A stretch of 27,935 nucleotides of DNA from an uncultured Eubacteriales bacterium (GCA_900548595.1 URLB01000007.1:1-27935); one strand, 5' to 3'. Shown: positions 8,842 through 16,661, counted from the stretch's first letter. The notes: generated from the letters alone by a model not told the origin. Numbers and translations are program-made.

Positions 8842-9981
8842 TTAAATATATTTTTCCGTTTCCTTTACAAATACGTCATACATGCTGTTTTTAAGAGGAT
8901 AACCCAGTTTTTCAAAGGTCTTGTCCAATGCTTTGAATGTTTCCGCCATGTCTTTTATATTGCAGTTTTCACCCATGTGTCCGATTCTGAAAACCTTGCC
9001 CGAAAGCATATCGAAGCTGTCCGCAAGAAGAATATTGTATTCATCACGCATTATGTCCAATATATGCTCATCTTTAAGGCTTTCCGGTACATTTACTACG
9101 GTAACCGTATCGGAATATCCTGCGGAAGCATAAAGCGTAAGACCTGCTTCCGTAACGGCTTTTCTGGCTGCTGCGGCTATAATTCTGTGGCGGTCATATA
9201 TATGCTCGTCGAAAAGCACATTTTTAATAGCCTTGTTAAGCCCCATTATACAGCTGACAGGCATTGTGTAAGGGAACCATTTTTGAACATAATAATCTTT
9301 AAATGTCAGCAGGTTACAGTAGAATGACGCTATGGGAGTTTTGCGGCTCATCATTGCTTTCATGGCATCATCGCTGACAGATACCATTGTCAGTCCCGGA
9401 GGCGCTGACAGAGCCTTCTGAGAGCCCATACAGCATATATCTATACAACCCTTGTCAACGTCAAGAGGTATGCCGAAAGAGGCGGAAACCGAATCAACGA
9501 CCGTAAGTATACCGTATTCCTTAAGTATAGGGCAGATTGTCTCCACATCGTTCAGCATTCCGCTGGGCGTATCACAGTGTACGATTGTCGCATATTTAAA
9601 GTTATGATTATTTTTCAGATATTCCCTCAGCTCCGCAGGGTCTATGGGCTTATGGTAATCTTTCGTATAGTAGATAGGTTTTCCTCCGTATATTTTTACA
9701 AAGTCGCCGAACCCTTTTCCGTATACGCCGTTGTCTATTACAAGCACTTTGTCGCCCTGTTCGGTAAGGGAAGCGCAGGCCGCTTCAAGACCGAGAATAC
9801 CCTCGCCCGATAAAATATATATGTTTCCCGAGGAGTTTATTATTTTTGCTATCATGTCGCATGTTGTTTTATAATATTCCGTAAAATCCGTATCGACATC
9901 GGGATTGGTCGTTCTCAGGCTTCTTGCCGCCCTTACGTTATCCCTGACCTGCGTAGGACCGGGAGTCATTATTTTGTACAT
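8842..9981 (-). CDS. Class V aminotransferase, resembles pyridoxamine-pyruvate aminotransferase
   Basis: 379 residues, fold type I PLP enzyme of the alanine-glyoxylate aminotransferase group. The PLP lysine is K189 in GSQKALSAPPGLTM, the PLP aspartate is D163 in VVDSVSASFG, and the substrate carboxylate arginine is probably R332 in FRIGHMG. SGEGILGLEAACASL (58-72), GVYGKGFG (85-92) and DTPSGMLN (137-144) closely follow what I remember of Mesorhizobium pyridoxamine-pyruvate aminotransferase, including a Glu (E60) where that enzyme uses Glu68 to hold pyridoxamine. That enzyme converts pyridoxamine and pyruvate to pyridoxal and alanine. It is the second gene of an operon, 19 nt after an ECF S component and divergent from a PdxR-type regulator, which suits vitamin B6 salvage. 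Alternatives: serine-pyruvate, alanine-glyoxylate or phosphonate aminotransferase. Class assignment is firm, substrate is inference. An AGGAGA ribosome binding site precedes the ATG. Confidence 0.88.
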   Translation of the reverse strand: MYKIMTPGPTQVRDNVRAARSLRTTNPDVDTDFTEYYKTTCDMIAKIINSSGNIYILSGEGILGLEAACASLTEQGDKVLVIDNGVYGKGFGDFVKIYGGKPIYYTKDYHKPIDPAELREYLKNNHNFKYATIVHCDTPSGMLNDVETICPILKEYGILTVVDSVSASFGIPLDVDKGCIDICCMGSQKALSAPPGLTMVSVSDDAMKAMMSRKTPIASFYCNLLTFKDYYVQKWFPYTMPVSCIMGLNKAIKNVLFDEHIYDRHRIIAAAARKAVTEAGLTLYASAGYSDTVTVVNVPESLKDEHILDIMRDEYNILLADSFDMLSGKVFRIGHMGENCNIKDMAETFKALDKTFEKLGYPLKNSMYDVFVKETEKYI

Positions 9982-10000
9982 TTTATCATCTCCTATTTTA

Positions 10001-10525
10001 TTATAAAGCGCTGATGAAAAGCTTTTTTATAGGTTTCGCAAACGGTATCGTTATTACGGCTGCCGTAATTATCTGTACGAGGTTTCCGGGAATACTTGCC
10101 GCAGGGGCAACCCAGTTTCCGTAAATTATCGCTTCCGCAACGTAGTATCCGGCTATTTTTATAACAAGAGCCGCTGATATTGCGATTATATACCATAAAA
10201 CGGTATTATGGGAATCCCTTTCTGTTATTCTGCCGACTGTATATCCCATTATTCCGACTATTACAAATGTGAACGGAGCCCATAAAGCCCAACCGGAGAA
10301 AAGGTCAAACAGAGCCATTCCGAATGCGCCTGCGGCTGCTCCCGTTTTTCTGCCGAAGATTATTGCCGTAAGAAAAAGCGGAACGTTTCCGAGATGTATA
10401 AGACCTCCGTTTGCCGCTATGGGCAGTCTTATATTCACAAATCCCGTAGCAAGAAATACAAGGGCGATAGATAGACCGTTTATTGCCGCTTTTTTAGCAG
10501 GCGATACGGTGGCGCAGCTGTTCAT
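10001..10525 (-). CDS. ECF transporter S component, probable vitamin B6 (PdxU-like) specificity
   Basis: 174 residues, hydrophobic, about six membrane segments. The stretch GGLIHLGNVPLFLTAIIFG (40-58) is the characteristic substrate-binding loop of PF07155-type S components (N-I-R-L-P before, HLGN within). It would capture a vitamin and import it with shared EcfA/A'/T modules, none of which are in this window. AGGAGG (10538-10533) lies 7 nt before the ATG. First gene of a two-gene operon with the class V aminotransferase; divergent from a MocR/PdxR-like regulator. The B6 specificity is inferred from this context; hydroxymethylpyrimidine or another vitamin is possible. Confidence 0.85.
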   Translation of the reverse strand: MNSCATVSPAKKAAINGLSIALVFLATGFVNIRLPIAANGGLIHLGNVPLFLTAIIFGRKTGAAAGAFGMALFDLFSGWALWAPFTFVIVGIMGYTVGRITERDSHNTVLWYIIAISAALVIKIAGYYVAEAIIYGNWVAPAASIPGNLVQIITAAVITIPFAKPIKKLFISAL

Positions 10526-10539
10526 ATAAATCCCTCCTG

Positions 10540-10568
10540 TTGACTGTAATTATTATGTGCCATATAAT
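10540..10568 (+). promoter_or_regulatory. Promoter of the MocR-type regulator
   Basis: TTGACT (10540-10545), exact 17-nt spacer, perfect TATAAT (10563-10568). It overlaps the first copy of a direct repeat that may be the regulator's own site, suggesting autoregulation. Confidence 0.8.
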
Positions 10569-10601
10569 ACTATTAAACTGACTGTATTAAAACTGCCAGT
10601 T
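10541..10601. promoter_or_regulatory. Direct repeats, candidate MocR/PdxR operator
   Basis: TGACTGTAATTA (10541-10552) and TGACTGTATTAA (10579-10590) are same-orientation repeats 38 bp apart, and AAACTGCCAGTTT (10589-10601) adds an inverted repeat. MocR-family dimers commonly bind widely spaced direct repeats in such divergent regions. The sites overlap the regulator promoter and lie upstream of the ECF/aminotransferase operon. Confidence 0.45.
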
Positions 10602-10634
10602 TATAAAAATATTATGGTATCAGACGGAGGAAAT

Positions 10635-12026
10635 ATGATAACGCTCAACGATAGGTCAAAACCTATGTATTTTCAGATATATATGCAGTTAAAAGAACAG
10701 ATACAGAGCGGAAAAATAAAGGCAGGGGAAAAGCTTCTGTCAAAAAGGAAAATGGCTGAAAGCCTTGATGTCAGCGTAAATACGGTCGAGGGGGCGTACA
10801 GCCAGCTTTTATCCGAAGGATTTATAGAGTCCAGGCCGAAGAGCGGATATTATGTATGCCAGATAGATAAACTGAACTTTGTCGGGAAAAGAAAATTATC
10901 GGAACCGCCGATTGGCAGTAACAAGGGAAAAGACCCGGTAAAGATTAATTTTTCAACCGATGGGGTTGACAGCGTAAATTTCCCGTATAATACATGGCGC
11001 AGGCTTATGAAAAACTGTTTTAACGAATATAATCCGAGTATTTTAAAAAGCTTTCCTCCGGAGGGAAGTCTTGAACTCAGAAAAGCCGTGGCTTCGCATA
11101 TATACCGCTCTAGGGGAGTCAACTGCCGCGCGGAGCAGGTAATAATCGGGGCAGGCGTGGATAATCTAATCAGCATGATAAGCGGACTTTTGGGAACGGA
11201 TTTTTTAATAGCCATGGAAGAACCCGTTTATTACGAGGCATATTCTTATTTTAAAGTACTGGGCCATAAAATGTGTTCCGTACCGGTAGATGACAGCGGA
11301 ATAAAAACGGACTGTCTGCCTAAAGAGGATAATACAGCCGTATACGTTACGCCTTCACATCAGTTTCCTCTGGGTATTACAATGCCGGCAGGACGAAGGG
11401 TAAGGTTGCTTAACTGGGCGTATGAGAAAGAAAACAGGTATATTATAGAGGACGATTATGACAGTGAATTCCGATACAATTCCAGACCCATACCGTCGGT
11501 ACAGAGTATTGACGGCAGAGGAAAGGTCATATATCTCGGTACGTTTTCAAAAACTATTGCCCCGTCTGTAAGAATAAGCTACATGGTGCTGCCGGAAAGA
11601 CTGTTGGAGTTTTATGACGAAAAGTATACGAAATTTTCATCGGCGGTTTCCGTCCTTGACCAGAATATACTTACGGCTTTCATAAATGAAGGACATTACG
11701 AAAGACACTTAAACAGAATGAGAAAGCTGTACGGTGAAAAAAGAGCGGTACTTATGGAAGAACTGAAACGTCTTGGCGAAAATATAACGATAAACGGCGA
11801 AAACGCAGGACATCATGTGGCAGTCAAACTTTTGAACGGTCTAAGCGAAGAGGAAATGACGGAGTACGCCGCAAAAATAGGGGTAAAAGTATATCCGCTT
11901 TCAAAATATTTTATAAAATCCGTACCTGAAAAATATAAAAGTACGGTTCTTCTCGGATATGCGGAACTTTCATCGGAGGAAATATCACAGGGGATAAAAG
12001 AACTGAAAGAGGCGTGGCGTATATAG
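10635..12026 (+). CDS. MocR/PdxR-family regulator (GntR HTH fused to aminotransferase domain)
   Basis: 463 residues. The N-terminal winged helix (about 1-75: PMYFQIYMQLKEQIQSGKI, then SVNTVEGAYSQLLSEGFI) is GntR type. Residues about 100-460 are a fold type I aminotransferase-like domain with EEPVYY (195-200), YVTPSHQFPLG (237-247), IIEDDYDSEFRY (270-281) and the PLP lysine K306 in GTFSKTIAPSVR. Such proteins sense PLP and act as DNA-binding dimers rather than enzymes. Start: the frame is open from 10557, but ATG 10635 begins the conserved domain and follows GGAGG at 10626-10630. It is divergent from the ECF S component/aminotransferase pair, with a perfect promoter and direct repeats between them, so it probably controls that pair in response to PLP. 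PdxR versus another MocR (for example a GABA or taurine regulator) is not settled by sequence alone. Confidence 0.9.
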   Translation: MITLNDRSKPMYFQIYMQLKEQIQSGKIKAGEKLLSKRKMAESLDVSVNTVEGAYSQLLSEGFIESRPKSGYYVCQIDKLNFVGKRKLSEPPIGSNKGKDPVKINFSTDGVDSVNFPYNTWRRLMKNCFNEYNPSILKSFPPEGSLELRKAVASHIYRSRGVNCRAEQVIIGAGVDNLISMISGLLGTDFLIAMEEPVYYEAYSYFKVLGHKMCSVPVDDSGIKTDCLPKEDNTAVYVTPSHQFPLGITMPAGRRVRLLNWAYEKENRYIIEDDYDSEFRYNSRPIPSVQSIDGRGKVIYLGTFSKTIAPSVRISYMVLPERLLEFYDEKYTKFSSAVSVLDQNILTAFINEGHYERHLNRMRKLYGEKRAVLMEELKRLGENITINGENAGHHVAVKLLNGLSEEEMTEYAAKIGVKVYPLSKYFIKSVPEKYKSTVLLGYAELSSEEISQGIKELKEAWRI

Positions 12027-12094
12027 AAATCTGTCCTATAAATGTTAAAAACGGACGTATTTATTGTTAATTTGCTGAAAAAACGGCATATGTA

Positions 12095-12123
12095 TTGACT
12101 TTATTATAAAATGATGTTACTAT
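12095..12123 (+). promoter_or_regulatory. Promoter of the lysine-riboswitch operon
   Basis: TTGACT (12095-12100), 17-nt spacer, TACTAT (12118-12123). Transcription would begin near 12130, about 30 nt before the riboswitch. The rest of the gap 12027-12094 shows nothing I can name. Confidence 0.65.
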
Positions 12124-12162
12124 CCACCGTATAGTGTTATAAGTTCTGATATAGTCAGAGCA

Positions 12163-12338
12163 AAGATAGAGGCGCGGAAACTATCAGTAGTATGACGCAC
12201 GGTTTGTTTAAACCGAAGGCGGGCAGCCGCATCATACGAAAGGATTTTTCGCCGAAGTTTGTTTGTTTTGCCCGAAACAGGCAGGCTGGGACGATGTATA
12301 ATATATATCGTACTGTCACTTATGTGGAGAGCTATCGT
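12163..12338 (+). promoter_or_regulatory. Lysine riboswitch (L box)
   Basis: Conserved L-box blocks occur in the right order: GATAGAGGCGCGGAA (12165 on), CAGTAGTATGACGC, GCCGAAG near 12252, GGCTGGGACGATG near 12285, ACTGTCAC near 12312 and GTGGAGAGCTATC ending at 12336. P1 is formed by GATAG (12165-12169) and CTATC (12332-12336). It compares block by block with the Bacillus subtilis lysC leader as I recall it. Lysine binding should favour the terminator at 12364-12406 and shut off the importer below. Confidence 0.93.
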
Positions 12339-12363
12339 AAAATTTTATGTTTATGAATTTTTT

Positions 12364-12406
12364 TGCCGGGTCTTCATGTAAGTTTATGAGTGTCCCGGCA
12401 TTTTTT
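12364..12406 (+). terminator. Riboswitch-controlled terminator
   Basis: TGCCGGG (12364-12370) pairs with CCCGGCA (12394-12400), followed by TTTTTT. It lies between the L box and the first structural gene, so it is the expression platform. A partial alternative pairing ATGAA (12352-12356) with TTCAT (12372-12376) could contribute to an antiterminator, but I could not settle that by eye. Confidence 0.88.
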
Positions 12407-12444
12407 GTACAAAAATTTTTAAAGATAAAGGAAGGTATGATAAC

Positions 12445-13323
12445 ATGAAGAAAAGATTATTTTCAGTAGCGGCTGTAGCTATGGCGCTTACAATGGCTCT
12501 TGCAGGATGCTCGTCATCAGAGGAAAAGACAGAAGAGGGCGCAGAACAGACAGAGCAGACAGAAGGCGGAGAAGACAACGTACTTACTGTAGCTATGGAA
12601 TGCGGATATGCTCCTTACAACTGGACTCAGTCAGACGATTCAAATGGAGCGGTTCAGATTAAGGACAGCACTGACTACGCTTACGGATATGACGTAATGA
12701 TGGCTAAGAAAATAGCTGAAGATCTCAGAATGGAACTTGAAATTGTTAAGCTTGACTGGGATTCGCTTGTACCGGCAGTACAGTCGGGAACAGTTGACTG
12801 CGTAATCGCAGGACAGTCTATTACAGAAGAAAGACTTCAGATGGTAGACTTTACAAACCCTTACTACTATGCTTCAATCGTAACACTTACAAAGGCTGAC
12901 AGCGAATACGCAGACGCAAAGAGCGTAGCGGACCTTGCAGGCGCTACATGCACATCACAGCAGAACACAATATGGTATAACGTATGTCTTCCTCAGATAG
13001 AGAATGCAAACATACTTCCTGCACAGGAATCGGCTCCCGCTATGCTTGTTGCTCTTGAGGCTGACAAATGCGATATAGTAGTTACAGACCAGCCTACAGG
13101 TCTTGCCGCTACAGTAGCTTATCCTGATTTCAAACTTATCGACTTCTCCGGAACAGACGGAGAATTCCAGGTTTCCGATGAAGAAATCAACATCGGTATA
13201 TCGGTACAGAAGGGTAATACAGAGCTTGTTGAAGCAATCAACACAGTTCTGGATACAATGACTCCGGAAGATTACGTTGAAATGATGAACGAAGCAATTT
13301 CCGTTCAGCCGCTCAGCGAGTAA
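12445..13323 (+). CDS. Amino acid ABC transporter substrate-binding lipoprotein, probable lysine binder
   Basis: 292 residues. Lipoprotein signal with lipobox LAGC (Cys22) and a Ser/Glu-rich tether. The body is the bacterial extracellular solute-binding family 3 fold: LTVAMECGYAPYNW, YGYDVMMAKKIAEDL, VQSGTVDCVIAGQSITEER, then the return lobe. It would capture an amino acid outside the membrane and present it to the permease and ATPase encoded next. The lysine riboswitch immediately upstream identifies lysine as the likely ligand, which is stronger evidence than the fold alone; arginine or other cationic amino acids may also bind. Confidence 0.93.
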   Translation: MKKRLFSVAAVAMALTMALAGCSSSEEKTEEGAEQTEQTEGGEDNVLTVAMECGYAPYNWTQSDDSNGAVQIKDSTDYAYGYDVMMAKKIAEDLRMELEIVKLDWDSLVPAVQSGTVDCVIAGQSITEERLQMVDFTNPYYYASIVTLTKADSEYADAKSVADLAGATCTSQQNTIWYNVCLPQIENANILPAQESAPAMLVALEADKCDIVVTDQPTGLAATVAYPDFKLIDFSGTDGEFQVSDEEINIGISVQKGNTELVEAINTVLDTMTPEDYVEMMNEAISVQPLSE

Positions 13324-13343
13324 TATTATAATCACGGATTTCA

Positions 13344-13364
13344 GGGCGGTCTTTATGGCCGCCT
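13344..13364 (+). repeat. Hairpin between binding-protein and permease genes
   Basis: GGCGG (13345-13349) pairs with CCGCC (13359-13363), with no T run. It may protect the upstream message end and so raise the amount of binding protein relative to permease. Confidence 0.4.
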
Positions 13365-13419
13365 ATGATACTGTTAAGGGAATTTTTTGTAAATTATTTT
13401 GAAAGGAGTTGTGTATAAT

Positions 13420-14244
13420 ATGCCAACAACGTTCGGCGGACGTATAATGTATATTTTGGAGCAATACAGCGGTTCTTTTGTCCGCGGCGCTGCCAACACA
13501 ATGATAATAGCGCTGATATCAACCTTTATCGGTTGTATTATCGGCTTTGTTGTCGGTATAATACAGACTATACCGACAGATAGAAAGAAAAACCCGATTA
13601 AATGGTTTTTTGTAGGTGTTATAAAATTTATACTTAACGTATATGTAGAGGTATTCAGAGGAACGCCTATGATGGCGCAGGCGATGTTTATATACTTCGG
13701 CTCCGCAACATTGTTTAATATAAACATGGGAATGTGGCAGGCTGCGTTCTTCATAGTTTCAATTAATACGGGAGCCTACATGGCAGAGACTGTAAGAGGC
13801 GGTATACTTTCCATTGATCCCGGTCAGACAGAGGGCGCGAAGGCAATAGGTATGAACCATGTGCAGACTATGACAAACGTAATCCTTCCGCAGGCTCTCA
13901 GAAACATAATGCCTCAGATAGGCAACAACCTCATAATAAACATAAAAGATACATGCGTACTTTCAACAATAGGTATCGTAGAGCTTTTCTATACTACAAA
14001 GGGAATAGCGGGAGCGCTTTATACATATTTTGAGGCGTTTGCAATAGCTATGGTAATATATTTCGTCCTTACGTTTGCATGTTCCAGAATACTTCGTTTC
14101 TGGGAAAATAAAATGGACGGACCCGATAATTTCGACTTGGCTACAAAGGATACTCTTGCGCATACAAGCGGAATGTACAGTTATAATGAAAAGAAAGCCG
14201 CTGCGGCAGGCAATCTTAACATGGACAGCAGGGAGGGAAGATAA
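13420..14244 (+). CDS. Amino acid ABC transporter permease
   Basis: 274 residues. Hydrophobic permease of the HisM/GlnP family: SGSFVRGAANTMIIALISTFIG starts the first membrane segment, EVFRGTPMMAQ is the family motif, and the EAA loop is visible as EGAKAIGMNHVQTMTNVILPQALR, which contacts the ATPase. The frame is open upstream to TTG 13399 and contains an in-frame GTG at 13411, but AAGGAG (13403-13408) and the protein start favour ATG 13420. A single permease implies a homodimer. Its stop codon overlaps the next start (TAATG), so translation is coupled to the ATPase. Confidence 0.93.
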   Translation: MPTTFGGRIMYILEQYSGSFVRGAANTMIIALISTFIGCIIGFVVGIIQTIPTDRKKNPIKWFFVGVIKFILNVYVEVFRGTPMMAQAMFIYFGSATLFNINMGMWQAAFFIVSINTGAYMAETVRGGILSIDPGQTEGAKAIGMNHVQTMTNVILPQALRNIMPQIGNNLIINIKDTCVLSTIGIVELFYTTKGIAGALYTYFEAFAIAMVIYFVLTFACSRILRFWENKMDGPDNFDLATKDTLAHTSGMYSYNEKKAAAAGNLNMDSREGR

Positions 14245-14987
14245 TGGATGATAATAAAGTGTTTCAGATAAATCATTTAGGCAAAACTTTCGGAACACAT
14301 GTTGTCCTCAGAGATATCGACTTCACCGTAAATACAGGAGACGTAACGTGTATAATAGGCGCTTCGGGTTCGGGAAAATCCACTCTTTTAAGATGTATGA
14401 ACCTGTTGGAAACGCCCACAAGCGGCGAGATACTTTTTCACGGCGATCCTATAACGGGAAAGGATTTTAACCAATCGGCATACAGAACAAAAGTAGGTAT
14501 GGTTTTCCAGAGTTTTAACCTGTTTAACAATATGACAGTCCTTGAAAACTGCATGGTCGGCGTTACAAAGGTTCTGAAAAAGAGTAAGGAAGAGGCTAGG
14601 GAATCTGCTATGTTCTATCTTGAAAAGGTAGGAATGGCTCCTTATATAAACGCAAAACCCAGACAGCTTTCGGGAGGACAGAAACAGCGTGTTGCAATTG
14701 CAAGAGCCCTTGCAATGAAACCCGAGGTTATACTTTTCGACGAGCCGACGTCGGCTCTTGACCCCCAGATGGTCGGAGAAGTTCTTGACGTTATAAAAAA
14801 ACTTGCCGAGGAAGGTTTCACAATGATTATCGTAACGCATGAAATGGCGTTTGCCAGAGACGTATCCAATAACATCGTCTTTATGGCGGACGGCGTAATA
14901 TGCGAGGAGGGTAATCCCAAGGAAGTATTTGAAAATCCTAAAACAGACAGGATGAAAGAGTTCCTTTCAAGATTCAGAAACGCATAA
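14244..14987 (+). CDS. Amino acid ABC transporter ATP-binding protein
   Basis: 247 residues. Walker A GASGSGKST, Q-loop in VFQSFNLF, signature LSGGQKQR, Walker B VILFDEP followed by TSALDP, and switch histidine in VTHEM: a complete polar amino acid (GlnQ/HisP type) ATPase that powers import. ATG overlaps the permease stop by one base. Last gene of the lysine-riboswitch operon. Confidence 0.96.
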   Translation: MDDNKVFQINHLGKTFGTHVVLRDIDFTVNTGDVTCIIGASGSGKSTLLRCMNLLETPTSGEILFHGDPITGKDFNQSAYRTKVGMVFQSFNLFNNMTVLENCMVGVTKVLKKSKEEARESAMFYLEKVGMAPYINAKPRQLSGGQKQRVAIARALAMKPEVILFDEPTSALDPQMVGEVLDVIKKLAEEGFTMIIVTHEMAFARDVSNNIVFMADGVICEEGNPKEVFENPKTDRMKEFLSRFRNA

Positions 14988-14992
14988 TAATC

Positions 14993-15024
14993 AAGGCACG
15001 GTTTTTAAACCGTGTCTTATTTTA
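14993..15024 (+). terminator. Terminator of the lysine importer operon
   Basis: Twelve-pair stem (14993-15004 with 15007-15018, one G-T pair) just after the stop codon, then an ATTTTAT tail. Confidence 0.8.
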
Positions 15025-15071
15025 TACATGTTTTCTTACATGCTTTTAATATCCCTCTAATACCCGTCTTA

Positions 15072-15100
15072 TTGACGATATACAGGATTTATGCTATTAT
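15072..15100 (+). promoter_or_regulatory. Promoter of the CNNM/CorC gene and its leader
   Basis: TTGACG (15072-15077), 17-nt spacer, TATTAT (15095-15100) with an extended TGC. Transcription should start near 15107, giving a leader of about 205 nt before the structural gene. Confidence 0.72.
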
Positions 15101-15151
15101 ATACTGAAATATTCTATTTGTTATGAAGATGTTAAGGAGGATTGTTTAGCA

Positions 15152-15259
15152 ATGGAAGACGACGGCGGCGATAGTTGCGACCATAATTTTTATCGATTGC
15201 TTGAACTTGATTATCTTAAATATTATATAAGGGGCATACCCGCAGTTCGTATATGTTGA
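15152..15259 (+). CDS. Candidate 35-residue leader peptide of the CNNM gene
   Basis: ATG 15152 follows AAGGAGG (15134-15140, spacing 11 nt). The frame reads MEDDGGDSCDHNFYRLLELD and continues to the TGA at 15257-15259, ending in AVRIC. The first ten residues carry five acidic residues and two glycines. The stop lies in the loop of the terminator hairpin (15233-15273), and the ORF covers the whole 5' arm, the usual geometry of a leader peptide that controls attenuation. I know no homologue. It is not a riboswitch I recognise (no M-box blocks). Confidence 0.5.
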   Translation: MEDDGGDSCDHNFYRLLELDYLKYYIRGIPAVRIC

Positions 15260-15278
15260 GCTATGGGTGTGCCTTTTT
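15233..15278 (+). terminator. Attenuator upstream of the CNNM gene
   Basis: GGCATACCC (15233-15241) pairs with GGGTGTGCC (15265-15273, one G-T pair), then TTTTT and a second T7 run at 15283-15289. It lies after the promoter and before the coding region, so it can only be useful if it is regulated. A ribosome finishing the leader ORF would sit on the loop and both flanks and block it. Confidence 0.75.
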
Positions 15279-15311
15279 GTACTTTTTTTGGGAAAATTTA
15301 GGAGGATTAAA

Positions 15312-16616
15312 TTGAGTTCATTACTATTACAACTAATACTTATTTTTTTAAACGCAGTGTTTGCTTCCGCTGAAATAGCGGTTATTTGCGTCAGTGAAGC
15401 CAGACTTGTAAAGCTGGAAGAGGAAGGGAATAAAAGGGCTGCAAAACTGAAAAAACTGACCGAACAGCCGGCGAAGTTTTTGGCTACGATACAGGTTGCC
15501 ATTACCCTTTCGGGATTTTTGGCGTCTGCCTTTGCCGCAAATAATTTTGCCGACGATATTGTAAACTGGATTGTGTCAACGGGATTTACGGCGTTGCCTC
15601 CTGCTGCGCTTAATTCAATAGCGGTTATAGTTATTACGATTATACTTTCTTACTTTACGCTTATTTTCGGAGAGCTTGTGCCGAAGCGTGTCGCTATGAA
15701 AAAGGCCGAAAAACTGGCTCTGGGGATTGCGCCCCTTGTAACGGCAATGTCAAAAATATTTGCCCCTGTCGTATGGCTTCTTACGGCGTCGACAAACGGC
15801 GTTCTCAGGCTTATGGGTATTGACCCCAATGCCGAAGATGAGGAAGTAAGCGAGGAAGAAATAAGGCTTATGGTAGATGAGGGTGGACAGAAGGGCGTTA
15901 TAGACGTTGAGGAACAGGAAATGATAAATAATGTTTTCGAGCTTGACGACCTGACTGCCGATGAATTTGCCACACACAGAACGGACATATCGCTTTTGTG
16001 GTTAGACGAAACTATGGACGAGTGGGCAAATACAATACATGAAAGCAGACATTCAAAATATCCCGTTTGTGATGAAACCGTCGATAAGGTTGTCGGTGTG
16101 TTGGACGTTAAAGACTTTTTTAGATTTATGAACGAGCCTAAAGAAGAAATATTAAAGCGTGCCATAAAGCCTGCTTATTTTGTTCCGGAGAGCATACATG
16201 CCGATGTTCTTTTCCGCCAGATGAAAAAAACGCATAACTTCTTCGCAGTCGTACTTGATGAGTACGGCGGAATGACAGGTATAGTAACAATGAATGACCT
16301 TTTGGAGCAGATAGTCGGCGATTTAGATGAAGAGCCTACGCCCGAAGAGGAAATGCCGGATATAGAAAAAATAGACTCGAGGACATGGAAAATACTCGGA
16401 GAGGCTGATTTAGAGGAAGTTGCCGAGACGCTTAATATAAATCTCCCCATAGAAGAATATGACACTTTCGGAGGTTATATATTCGGCAATTACGGAACGA
16501 TACCCGACGACGGTTCGGTATTTGAAATAAATCTTCCTCCTTTGCAGGTTAAGGTTACGGAAATAAAGGATCACAGAATTAAAAAAGCGTTGGTATGCTT
16601 TGATGATTTTGAATAA
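15312..16616 (+). CDS. CNNM/CorC-family membrane protein (DUF21, CBS pair, CorC/HlyC domain)
   Basis: 434 residues starting at TTG 15312, placed 6 nt after AGGAGG (15300-15305); the frame extends upstream to 15267 but overlaps the attenuator T run there. Order of domains: DUF21 membrane part (about 1-175, with the motifs NAVFASAEIAV, ITLSGFLASA and FGELVPKRVAMKKAEKLA), linker with EEEIRLMVDEGGQKGVID, CBS pair (about 205-330, with the typical LDEYGGMTGIVTMNDLLEQIVGDL), and a C-terminal CorC/HlyC domain (about 345-430). Often annotated as hemolysin, but the family handles divalent cations: CorC and MpfA homologues move or export Mg2+. Single-gene unit controlled by the leader attenuator just upstream. 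Confidence 0.93.
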   Translation: MSSLLLQLILIFLNAVFASAEIAVICVSEARLVKLEEEGNKRAAKLKKLTEQPAKFLATIQVAITLSGFLASAFAANNFADDIVNWIVSTGFTALPPAALNSIAVIVITIILSYFTLIFGELVPKRVAMKKAEKLALGIAPLVTAMSKIFAPVVWLLTASTNGVLRLMGIDPNAEDEEVSEEEIRLMVDEGGQKGVIDVEEQEMINNVFELDDLTADEFATHRTDISLLWLDETMDEWANTIHESRHSKYPVCDETVDKVVGVLDVKDFFRFMNEPKEEILKRAIKPAYFVPESIHADVLFRQMKKTHNFFAVVLDEYGGMTGIVTMNDLLEQIVGDLDEEPTPEEEMPDIEKIDSRTWKILGEADLEEVAETLNINLPIEEYDTFGGYIFGNYGTIPDDGSVFEINLPPLQVKVTEIKDHRIKKALVCFDDFE

Positions 16617-16629
16617 TATTGTTTATTAC

Positions 16630-16661
16630 AGAGCCGTAAGGGTAAACTCCTGCGGCTCTTT
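16630..16661 (+). terminator. Terminator of the CNNM gene
   Basis: AGAGCCG (16630-16636) pairs with CGGCTCT (16653-16659) with a short T tail; weaker than the others in the window. Confidence 0.55.

Noticed and set aside
15107..15311. Magnesium (M-box) riboswitch before the CNNM gene
   Set aside because: The conserved M-box blocks are not present and the leader is too short; the leader-peptide model fits better.
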